From assembly GCA_039930945.1 (NCBI GenBank), contig JBDTSW010000118.1, positions 1 to 5,505 on the forward strand: 5,505 nucleotides of DNA, written 5' to 3'. Each line of letters starts with the position of its first letter. Position 1 is the first letter of the stretch. A program made the position numbers and the translations under genes. This document shows positions 1-5,180 of the stretch, piece by piece. The DNA is from JBDTSW01 sp039930945 (GTDB lineage: Bacteria; Actinomycetota; Thermoleophilia; Solirubrobacterales; 70-9). Under the pieces are notes generated by a model, which had not been told where the DNA came from, did not search any database, and worked only from the letters and a program-made list of their open reading frames with translations.

Positions 1-149
1 GCCTCGTAGACCATGTTCGCCTTGTCGGTCTCGATCTCGACCAGCTCGTCGCCGACGGCGAGCTCGTCGCCGACGGACTTCAGCCACTTCAGCACCGTCC
101 CCTCCTCCATCGAGTCGGAGAGCCTTGGCATGACGACATCAGCACTCAT
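1..149 (-). CDS. pdhC: Dihydrolipoamide acyltransferase (E2), N-terminal lipoyl domain, partial
   Basis: Only the first 49 codons are in the window; the rest runs off the left edge. The translation begins MSADVVMPRLSDSMEEG and contains the lipoyl-attachment motif EIETDKANMVYE, with Lys43 the predicted lipoylated residue. This is the standard opening of the E2 core subunit of 2-oxoacid dehydrogenase complexes, which transfers the acyl group from E1-bound thiamine diphosphate to CoA in the cytoplasm. The ATG at 149-147 is chosen over the in-frame ATG at 131 because it starts at the usual domain boundary and has a strong ribosome site just upstream. The gene follows E1 beta with a 94-base gap, the usual E1alpha-E1beta-E2 order. 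The substrate (pyruvate, branched-chain oxoacid or acetoin) cannot be read from this fragment; pyruvate is inferred from the neighbouring E1. Whether it has one or more lipoyl domains is not visible. Confidence 0.93.
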   Translation of the reverse strand, partial: MSADVVMPRLSDSMEEGTVLKWLKSVGDELAVGDELVEIETDKANMVYE

Positions 150-154
150 GTCGG

Positions 155-161
155 CTCCTCC
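155..161 (-). promoter_or_regulatory. Strong Shine-Dalgarno site for the E2 gene
   Basis: On the minus strand GGAGGAG stands 5 bases before the ATG at 149. It is the best ribosome-binding site in the window and decides the E2 start. Because E1 beta ends 94 bases upstream, E2 must initiate independently rather than by stop-start coupling. Confidence 0.8.
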
Positions 162-180
162 GCTCCCGCCAGAACCCCTT

Positions 181-201
181 GCCCTCGGCTACGCCTCGGG
201 C
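181..201 (-). other. Imperfect hairpin in the E1beta-E2 gap
   Basis: A 21-base imperfect inverted repeat lies between the E1 beta stop and the E2 ribosome site. It has an outer stem GCCC/GGGC, an inner stem GGC/GCC, a GTA loop, and between the stems two facing GA dinucleotides that could form tandem G.A pairs. No U-run follows, so it is not a standard intrinsic terminator. It could be an RNA processing or stability element that tunes E2 against E1, or a chance fold in GC-rich DNA. The rest of the 150-243 gap shows no gene. Confidence 0.2.
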
Positions 202-243
202 TCTTCCATTCCGCTCTCGCGTCCGGGGCCGACGTGGTCCGCG

Positions 244-1233
244 TCACTTCGTTCCCTCCAAGGTTGCGAGGGCGGCGCTGACGACGTGCTCGGGGTGGGG
301 GATGGCCGACTGCTCGAGCCGCTTCGCATAGGGCATCGGCACGTCGGCCCCGGTGACGCGCTGGACCGGGGCGTCGAGGTGATCGAAGGCCTGCTCGGTG
401 ATCAGCGTGGCGATGTTGGCGCCGACCCCGCCGTGGGGCCAGCCCTCCTCGACGACCACGCAGCGGTTGGTCTTGCGAACGGACTCCACGATCGTGTCGA
501 GGTCGAGCGGCCGCAGCGTGCAGGGGTCGATCACCTCCGCCGAGACGCTGTGCTCGTTGGCCAGCGCCTTCGCTGCCTTCAGCGCCTCGTGCGCCATGCG
601 AAGGATGCCGACGATGGTCACGTCGGAGCCCTGCCGGCGGATCGCGGCGCGCCCGAAGTCGACGACGTGGTCGTCGCCCTCCGGAACCTCGCCGCGCATC
701 CCATAGAGCGTCTCGTGCTCCATGAAGATCACCGGGTTGTCGTCGCGGATCGCCGCCTTCAGCAGGCCCTTGGCGTCGGCCGGGGTGGAGGGACAGGCGA
801 CGAGCAGGCCCGGAACCTGCTGGTAGAGCGCCTCGAAGCTGTGCGAGTGGGTGGGCCCGAGCTGGTGGCCGCCGCCGCCCGGCATCCGCACCACCATCGG
901 CACCCTCGCCTGGCCGTTGAACATGTAGGGGATCGCGGCCGCGTGGTTGACGATCTGGTCCATCGCCAGCAACGAGAAGTTCACCGTCATCAGCTCCACG
1001 ACCGGGCGCAGGCCGGCCATCGCGGCGCCCACCCCCGCGCCGACGATCGTGTTCTCGGAGATCGGGGTGTCGCGGACCCGGCGCTCCCCGAACTCGTCCA
1101 GCAGTCCCTCGGTGACCTTGAAGGCGCCCTGGAACACGGCCACGTCCTCGCCCATGACGAACACCGATTCGTCGTTTCGCATCTCCTCGGCGAGCGCGTC
1201 GCGCAGCGCCTCTCTCATCCGGATCACGGCCAC
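244..1233 (-). CDS. pdhB: Pyruvate dehydrogenase-type E1 component, beta subunit
   Basis: The predicted protein has 329 residues, the normal length for E1 beta. With E1 alpha it forms the alpha2beta2 thiamine-diphosphate enzyme that decarboxylates a 2-oxoacid and reductively acylates the lipoyl group of E2. Visible family motifs are the start MAVIRMREALRDAL, FVMGEDV near 25-31, RDTPISEN with the cofactor-activating Glu60, the run VGAAMAGLRPVVELM at about 68-82, and HSHSFEAL with His129 aligning to the conserved active-site His of human E1 beta (HSQ). The C-terminal transketolase domain holds EVIDPCTLRPLDLDTI and VVVEEGWPHGGVGA. The GTG at 1233 is chosen because it gives the family's usual N-terminus; the frame stays open 42 codons further upstream, but that part is arginine-rich shadow of the E1 alpha gene. 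The start lies 7 bases after the E1 alpha stop. A GAGGGG 13 bases upstream is rather distant for a ribosome site, so translational coupling to pdhA is likely. Pyruvate is the likeliest substrate; acetoin or branched-chain oxoacids are not excluded. Confidence 0.95.
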   Translation of the reverse strand: MAVIRMREALRDALAEEMRNDESVFVMGEDVAVFQGAFKVTEGLLDEFGERRVRDTPISENTIVGAGVGAAMAGLRPVVELMTVNFSLLAMDQIVNHAAAIPYMFNGQARVPMVVRMPGGGGHQLGPTHSHSFEALYQQVPGLLVACPSTPADAKGLLKAAIRDDNPVIFMEHETLYGMRGEVPEGDDHVVDFGRAAIRRQGSDVTIVGILRMAHEALKAAKALANEHSVSAEVIDPCTLRPLDLDTIVESVRKTNRCVVVEEGWPHGGVGANIATLITEQAFDHLDAPVQRVTGADVPMPYAKRLEQSAIPHPEHVVSAALATLEGTK

Positions 1234-1240
1234 CTGATCA

Positions 1241-2500
1241 TCACGGCCCCTCGACCTCGTGCTCCTCTTCGTCGGGGAGCGCCTTGGCGGCCTCGCGGTC
1301 CTCGGTGGTCCGATCCGGGCGCCGGCCCGTGGGCGCCGCCTGTCCCGCGTAGGCCGCACCGGCCTCGGCCAGCCTGTGGATCTCCTCCTCCTTGCCGAAC
1401 TCGCGCTCGGCCTCGCCGGGGTGAGTCGTCGGCGTGCGCTCGTCGACCGCGTACCAGCCGCGGACCTGTCCTCCGATCACGTAGAGGTTCTCGTAGAGCG
1501 AGTCCAGTGGCGGTTCGGGGGAGGCGTCGGCGAACTCGACCGCCTCCAACACCCGCTTCTCGATCCGCTCGTGCATCTGCTCGCGGTCGGAGTCGGAGAG
1601 CACGCCCTCGGACTGCAGCCGCCCTGCGAACATCTCGATCGGGTCCTTCTTGCGCCACTCCTCGACCTCTTCCTTGGAGCGGTAGACCTCCGGGTCGGCG
1701 GCGGAGTGGCCCCGGTAGCGGTAGGTGAAGGCCTCGACCATCGTCGGCCGGCGCTCCTCCCGGGCGATGCGGATGTGCTCGGCGACCGTCTCGCGCATCG
1801 CCAGCACGTCCATGCCGTCGACGCGCACCCCGGACACCCCCAGGCCCTCGGCCTTCTTCGAGAAGTCGGTCACGGCGGAGTGGCGCTCGACCGCGGTGCC
1901 CATCCCGTAGAGGTTGTTCTCCAGCAGGAAGACCACGGGCAGGCTCCACAGCGCCGCCAGGTTCATCGTCTCGCCGAAGTTGCCCGTGTTCGAGGCGCCG
2001 TCTCCGAACATGCAGACGGTGACGTCCTCGTTGCCGCGGTAGTCGGAGGCGAGCGCCAGCCCGGCCGCGATCGGCAGGTTGCCCCCGACGATCCCGTAGC
2101 CACCCATGAAGCGGCGCTCCGCGTCGAAGATGTGCATCGACCCGCCGCGCCCGCGGGAGGTGCCGTCCTCGCGCCCGAAGAGCTCGGCCATGACGTTGCG
2201 GGGGTCGGTTCCGCGGGCGATCGCGTGACCGTGGGTCCGGTAGGTCCCGATCAGATAGTCGGACTCGCGCATCGCCGAGACGGTGCCGACGATCGTCGCC
2301 TCCTCGCCGATCGCGAGGTGCAGGAAGCCACCGGCCTTGGCCCGCTGGTACTGGCGGCCGGCCTCCTCCTCGAAGCGCCGGATCAGCCCCATCGTCTCCA
2401 GCAGCCCGACGCAGACCTCGGCCTCGGGAAGCGCTCGCGGCGTGCCCGCCTTGCCGTCGGTGGCAACCGAGTCCGCCGTGGTTGTGCTCTCCTCAGCCAA
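1241..2500 (-). CDS. pdhA: Pyruvate dehydrogenase-type E1 component, alpha subunit
   Basis: The predicted protein has 419 residues, longer than the roughly 320-370 usual for bacterial E1 alpha. It binds Mg-thiamine diphosphate and forms the E1 heterotetramer with the next gene's product. The cofactor motif starts at GDGASNTGNFGET (166-178) and ends at LLENN (192-196). Other family blocks are IGTYRTHGH (84-92), GRGGSMH (117-123), GGYGIVGGNLPIAAG (133-147) and the loop TYRYRGHSAADP (259-270), whose Ser266 corresponds to the first regulatory serine region of mammalian E1 alpha. That loop and the following YRSKEEVEEWRKKDPI favour pyruvate as substrate. The conserved fold ends near SLYENLYV (334-341); about 78 charged residues follow, finishing in DEEEHEVEGP, and about 25 extra residues precede the fold. 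The start is TTG: no ATG or GTG occurs in frame between the upstream gene's stop at 2555 and this codon, and the first internal ATG (Met37) would cut into a conserved helix. No Shine-Dalgarno is properly spaced before the TTG. Confidence 0.94.
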   Translation of the reverse strand: MAEESTTTADSVATDGKAGTPRALPEAEVCVGLLETMGLIRRFEEEAGRQYQRAKAGGFLHLAIGEEATIVGTVSAMRESDYLIGTYRTHGHAIARGTDPRNVMAELFGREDGTSRGRGGSMHIFDAERRFMGGYGIVGGNLPIAAGLALASDYRGNEDVTVCMFGDGASNTGNFGETMNLAALWSLPVVFLLENNLYGMGTAVERHSAVTDFSKKAEGLGVSGVRVDGMDVLAMRETVAEHIRIAREERRPTMVEAFTYRYRGHSAADPEVYRSKEEVEEWRKKDPIEMFAGRLQSEGVLSDSDREQMHERIEKRVLEAVEFADASPEPPLDSLYENLYVIGGQVRGWYAVDERTPTTHPGEAEREFGKEEEIHRLAEAGAAYAGQAAPTGRRPDRTTEDREAAKALPDEEEHEVEGP

Positions 2501-2508
2501 CCTGTCGC

Positions 2509-2514
2509 ACGATA
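2509..2514 (-). promoter_or_regulatory. Possible -10 box upstream of pdhA
   Basis: The minus strand reads TATCGT, matching the actinobacterial -10 pattern TANNNT, and ends 8 bases before the TTG start of pdhA. Transcription from it would begin at or next to the start codon, giving a leaderless mRNA. This would explain the missing ribosome site. Against it, no -35 box is recognisable and TTG is a poor start for leaderless translation. The surrounding 54-base gap (2501-2554) also holds a weak 5-bp stem GCCCG/CGGGC at 2517-2534 but no gene. Confidence 0.25.
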
Positions 2515-2554
2515 ACGCCCGCGCTCGCTCGGGCTCGGGCCCCGCCGTGCCGAC

Positions 2555-3151
2555 TCAGCCGCGAGCCGCCTCGGCGGCGTCCTCGAGGCGGTCGTCACCC
2601 CAGTAGACGTCGCCGCCGACGAGGACGCTCGGCACACCGCTCACCCCCGCGTCTGCCGCGCGGTCGGTGGCCGCGCGCAGCGCCGCCTTGATCGGATCGC
2701 GCCCGGCGGCGACGGTGATCGCCCGGGGGTGCATCTCGGCTGCGGCGGCGGCGATCATCACCGTGTCGGGGTCGGTGAGGTCGCGCCCTGCGGCGAACGC
2801 TTGACGGAAGGCGGCGAGCGAGTACGAGACCGTGCGCCCGATCTCCTTGGCGAAGGTCGCGACGCGCATCGCGTACAGCGTGTTCGCGGGGAATGGCTCC
2901 GGCCAGGCGATCGGTGGCAGGCCGTAGGCGGAGGCGCGCCGCTGCACCTCGTCGATGCCCTCGGTCCGGCCGGGGCCGTTGGCCCAGGAGTCGCGCCCGA
3001 AGCGCTGGAAGAGCCCGCCGAGCAGGACCGGCTGCCACTCCGGGACCTGCGCCCCGGCCTCGGCGAAGACGGCGCTCACCCGCTCCGCCGCCAGGTAGGC
3101 GTAGGGCGAGCCGAGGTCGTAATGGAAGATCGCCCGCTCGGTGTCGTTCAC
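2555..3151 (-). CDS. DsbA-fold protein, 2-hydroxychromene-2-carboxylate isomerase / kappa-GST type
   Basis: A 198-residue predicted cytoplasmic protein with no signal peptide. It shows the family pattern in order: FHYDLGSPYAYLAAERV (9-25), with Ser15 where the family's glutathione-contacting active-site serine sits; PVLLGGLF (41-48); PEPFPANTLYAMR (84-96); a helical AAFRQAFAAGRDLTDPDTV (113-131); the cis-proline loop GVSGVPS (169-175); and VYWGDDRLE (182-190). It contains no cysteine at all, so it cannot be a CXXC thiol-disulfide oxidase despite the DsbA/thioredoxin fold. Known relatives isomerise 2-hydroxychromene-2-carboxylate in naphthalene breakdown, using glutathione, or act as kappa-class glutathione transferases. 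No other aromatic-degradation gene is nearby, so the substrate is unknown. The GTG at 3151 is the first possible start after the lpdA stop and has GAGGG 10 bases upstream. The gene sits between E3 and E1 alpha, with gaps of 59 and 54 bases, so it is probably co-transcribed with the complex genes. Confidence 0.88.
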   Translation of the reverse strand: MNDTERAIFHYDLGSPYAYLAAERVSAVFAEAGAQVPEWQPVLLGGLFQRFGRDSWANGPGRTEGIDEVQRRASAYGLPPIAWPEPFPANTLYAMRVATFAKEIGRTVSYSLAAFRQAFAAGRDLTDPDTVMIAAAAAEMHPRAITVAAGRDPIKAALRAATDRAADAGVSGVPSVLVGGDVYWGDDRLEDAAEAARG

Positions 3152-3188
3152 AGCGCGCCCGCCCTCAGTCGGAGGAGATGATGATGAT

Positions 3189-3208
3189 CGCCGGTACCGG
3201 GGCCGGCG
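3189..3208 (-). other. Hairpin just after the lpdA stop
   Basis: Two bases past the lpdA TAG the minus strand can form a 6-bp stem CGCCGG/CCGGCG with an 8-base loop. An overlapping perfect palindrome, CCGGTACCGG, occupies 3191-3200. It is followed by four ATC repeats, not a U-run. It may be a partial terminator or mRNA-stabilising end for lpdA, lowering read-through into the next gene. Chance formation in GC-rich DNA is possible. Confidence 0.3.
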
Positions 3209-3210
3209 CC

Positions 3211-4578
3211 CTACTGGTGGGTGGCCCAGCCATCGACGGCGCGGGCGGCGTCGAGGACCGCTTCGGAGATCGTCGGGTGGGGGTGGATGATCCGGGCGAG
3301 CTCCTGGTAGCCGCCCTCGAGCGCCATCGTGTCGACCAGCTCGCTGATCATGTCGCAGGCCCGATTGCCGACGATGTGGGCGCCGAGGATCTCGCCGTAC
3401 TTGGAGTCGGCGACGATCTTGACCATGCCGTCGCGGTCGTCGTAGACGGCCGATGCGCCGACGCCGCCGAGCTTGAAGCGCCCGACCTTGACGTCGTTGC
3501 CGGCCTCCTTGGCCTCGGCCTCGGTCAGGCCGACGCTCGCCACCTGCGGCTGGCAGAAGGTCGCGCCCGCGACGAGGTTGACGTCGATCGGGTGGGTCGG
3601 TTGGCCGGCGACCGTCTCGGCGGCGACCACACCCTCCTCCATCGCCTTGTGGGCAAGCGCAGGTCCGCGCACCAGGTCGCCGATCGCGAACACCTTGGGG
3701 TTTGACGTCCGCTGGTAGTCGTCGATCTCGATCCGCCCGCCGTCGGTGGTCTCGACCTTGGCGTCGGCGAGGCCGAGGGCGTCGGTGTCGGGCCCGCGGC
3801 CGCCGGCGATCACCAGATAGTCGACCTCCTGATCAGCGTCGCCGAGCTTGATCCTGACCGACTTCGCGCCCTCCTCGACTGCCTCGACCTTGGTGGAAGT
3901 GGCCACGGTCATGCCTTGCTTGCGGAAGGTGCGCTCGACCACGCGGGCGCAGTCGCGGTCCTCGAGCGGAAGGATCTGGTCTTCCATCTCGATCAGGACC
4001 ACCTCGGTGCCATAGCGGACGTAAGCGGAGGCGATCTCGGCGCCCGAGGCGCCGGCGCCGACCACGGCGAGCCTCTTCGGCTGGCCGGGGAGCGACCATG
4101 CCCCCCAGGTGTCGAGGATCCGCTTGGAGAAGTCGATCCCCGGGATCGGCAGCGCCACCGATCCGCTCGCGAGGATCACGGATGCGGCCTCGTGGGTCTC
4201 GCCGCCGACCGCCACCTTGCCGTCGGCCGTCAGCGACCCCTCGCCCTCGATCACCGTCACCTTGTTCTTGTCCCAGAGCATCCTCACGCCCCCGGAGAGC
4301 GTCTCCGAGACCTTGGCCCGGCGCGCGCCCAGCGCCTTCCAGTCCAGCGACGCCTTCTGTACCTTCACGCCCAGCTCGGCGCCGTTGAGCGCGTGGTCGT
4401 AGACCTCGGCCGTGTAGAGCATCGTCTTCGCCGGGATGCAGGCGTAGTTGAGGCAGCGCCCGCCGGGCTTGTCGCGCTCGACCACGGCGGTCTTCAGGCC
4501 CAGCTGCGCGGCCCGGATCGCGGCCACATAGCCGCCCGGCCCGCCGCCGATCACGATCAGGTCATGGGAGTCGGCCAT
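3211..4578 (-). CDS. lpdA: Dihydrolipoamide dehydrogenase (E3)
   Basis: The 455-residue protein is close to the usual E3 length (about 460-475). This flavoprotein reoxidises dihydrolipoyl groups on E2 using FAD, a disulfide and NAD+. Visible parts are the FAD site LIVIGGGPGGYVAAIRAAQ (7-25); the redox disulfide loop GGRCLNYACIPAK (39-51) with Cys42 and Cys47; the NAD-binding motif VVGAGASGAEIASAY (172-186); the second FAD motif VFAIGDL (296-302); and the dimerisation domain with FCQPQVASVGLTEAEAKEAG (341-360). The C-terminus carries IIHPHPTISEAV (430-441), supplying the His434-Glu439 catalytic pair. The redox loop departs from the textbook GGTCLNVGCIPSK at several positions while keeping both cysteines. 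There is no lipoyl domain at the N-terminus. The ATG at 4578 gives the standard FAD-fold start, but no Shine-Dalgarno precedes it. Its place ahead of E1 genes argues it serves this complex, although one E3 often serves several complexes. Mercuric and glutathione reductases are excluded by the C-terminal and redox-loop sequences. Confidence 0.94.
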   Translation of the reverse strand: MADSHDLIVIGGGPGGYVAAIRAAQLGLKTAVVERDKPGGRCLNYACIPAKTMLYTAEVYDHALNGAELGVKVQKASLDWKALGARRAKVSETLSGGVRMLWDKNKVTVIEGEGSLTADGKVAVGGETHEAASVILASGSVALPIPGIDFSKRILDTWGAWSLPGQPKRLAVVGAGASGAEIASAYVRYGTEVVLIEMEDQILPLEDRDCARVVERTFRKQGMTVATSTKVEAVEEGAKSVRIKLGDADQEVDYLVIAGGRGPDTDALGLADAKVETTDGGRIEIDDYQRTSNPKVFAIGDLVRGPALAHKAMEEGVVAAETVAGQPTHPIDVNLVAGATFCQPQVASVGLTEAEAKEAGNDVKVGRFKLGGVGASAVYDDRDGMVKIVADSKYGEILGAHIVGNRACDMISELVDTMALEGGYQELARIIHPHPTISEAVLDAARAVDGWATHQ

Positions 4579-4587
4579 CGGCGGCCG

Positions 4588-4593
4588 ACTTTA
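4588..4593 (-). promoter_or_regulatory. Possible -10 box upstream of lpdA
   Basis: The minus strand reads TAAAGT (TANNNT pattern), 9 bases before the lpdA ATG, within the only clearly A/T-richer patch (TTGTAAAGT) of a GC-rich gap. Its spacing would place the transcript start within a few bases of the ATG, consistent with a leaderless mRNA and with the absence of a ribosome site. No convincing -35 box is seen. Confidence 0.35.
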
Positions 4594-4625
4594 CAAGACG
4601 ATCAGCGGCGGGCAGCGGACGTGCC

Positions 4626-4641
4626 CGCGGCCAAAGCCGCG
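4626..4641 (-). terminator. Possible hairpin terminator after the membrane protein gene
   Basis: Eight bases beyond the TGA of the upstream gene the minus strand forms a perfect 6-bp stem, CGCGGC/GCCGCG, around a TTTG loop. There is no U-run, so it would only act as the U-less type proposed for high-GC actinobacteria. Together with the downstream -10-like box it could separate the thiE/membrane-protein unit from the lpdA-pdh unit. Confidence 0.3.
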
Positions 4642-4649
4642 CCGCGGCG

Positions 4650-5180
4650 TCAAGGGCGGCGCGGCCTCCGCTCGGGCATCTGGATCCGTGCCATCGCCTT
4701 GATGTTGAAATAGAAGAGCGTGCCGCCGCCGGCGATCAGGACCACGTCGACGACCGCCTGCTCCCAGCGCGAAGCGCCAACCAGAAGCAGCGACGCCGAG
4801 AGCAGCGTCAGTACCAGCACCGTCTGGAAGCCGAGCACCGCCCAGTAGCGGGCGCTCCACATGCCCCAGGCCATCACCGCGAAGATCAGCGCCGGGGCGA
4901 TCGCCTGGACCGCGTTCGGCTGCTCGCCACGGACCTCGACGCCGGTTGCGAAGCCGATCATGATCGAGACGGCGACCGCGGCCGAGATCACCGCTCCGAC
5001 GGTGACCACGGTGGGCCGCTCCTCGGCCTCGAGCGGCTCGAGGGCGTCGCGCGCCGCCTGGTTGCGCGCCTCGCTTCGCTCGGCGGTCCGCGCTCGGCGC
5101 TCGGCAAGCTCCGCGTTTCGCTCGGCGCCCCGCTGCTTGCGCTTGTGCCGGCCTGCGCGCTTGCGCTCGCGATCAGCCAC
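4650..5180 (-). CDS. Small four-helix membrane protein of unknown function
   Basis: I do not recognise this 176-residue protein. Residues 1-45 are strongly basic and helical (RKRAGRHKRKQRGAE, then alternating Ala/Glu/Arg), probably a cytoplasmic coiled coil. Residues 50-57 are acidic. Four hydrophobic stretches follow: about 58-80 (VVTVGAVISAAVAVSIMIGF), 91-109 (VQAIAPALIFAVMAWGM), 113-135 (WAVLGFQTVLVLTLLSASLL) and 141-162 (AVVDVVLIAGGGTLFYFNIK). A basic tail, PERRPRRP, ends it. By the positive-inside rule both termini are probably cytoplasmic. No catalytic motif or signal peptide is seen. The start is GTG at 5180, with GGGAG 9 bases upstream; it overlaps the end of thiE by 8 bases, so the two are probably translationally coupled. 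Overlap with thiE and the hairpin after its stop suggest it belongs with thiE, not with the dehydrogenase genes. A role in thiamine handling would be a guess. Confidence 0.75.
   Translation of the reverse strand: MADRERKRAGRHKRKQRGAERNAELAERRARTAERSEARNQAARDALEPLEAEERPTVVTVGAVISAAVAVSIMIGFATGVEVRGEQPNAVQAIAPALIFAVMAWGMWSARYWAVLGFQTVLVLTLLSASLLLVGASRWEQAVVDVVLIAGGGTLFYFNIKAMARIQMPERRPRRP

Noticed and set aside
1234..1359. N-terminal extension of E1 beta by 42 residues to an upstream start
   Set aside because: The added residues are Arg/Pro-rich, overlap E1 alpha in another frame, and lie before the normal family N-terminus.
13..1728. A 571-codon open frame on the plus strand opposite E2, E1 beta and E1 alpha
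   Set aside because: It is a mirror of the GC-rich coding strand: its product is low-complexity and Arg/Pro/His-rich with no family motifs, while the minus strand encodes clear conserved enzymes throughout.
1224..1949. A 241-codon minus-strand frame overlapping E1 alpha, whose last ATG is at 1241
   Set aside because: It is a shifted reading of the E1 alpha gene with an Arg/Gly-rich composition. The ATG overlapping the E1 alpha stop is out of frame with E1 beta.
1259..2515. A 418-codon open frame on the plus strand opposite E1 alpha
   Set aside because: It is exactly antisense to the conserved E1 alpha gene, with a Leu/Val/Gly/Arg-biased product typical of antisense frames in high-GC DNA.
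2517..2534. Short stem GCCCG/CGGGC upstream of pdhA as a terminator
   Set aside because: Five pairs with an 8-base loop and no U-run is expected by chance at this base composition.
2595..3038. A 147-codon minus-strand frame inside the isomerase-like gene
   Set aside because: It is an out-of-frame shadow with an Arg/Ala-rich product and no motifs.
3178..3705. Plus-strand GGAGGAG followed by ATGATGATG opening a frame of about 175 codons antisense to lpdA
   Set aside because: The ribosome-site-like sequence is attractive, but the product is Asp/Val/Leu-biased with no motif and lies wholly opposite conserved lpdA codons. The GGAGGAG and ATG run comes from the complement of the intergenic repeats.
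3916..4713. A 265-codon plus-strand frame opposite lpdA
   Set aside because: It is antisense to the conserved N-terminal two-thirds of E3 and has no recognisable domain.
5041..5170. Repeated GCTCGGC-like units as a possible DNA repeat array
   Set aside because: The units are irregular and explained by the Ala/Glu/Arg-rich coiled-coil codons of the membrane protein's N-terminus.
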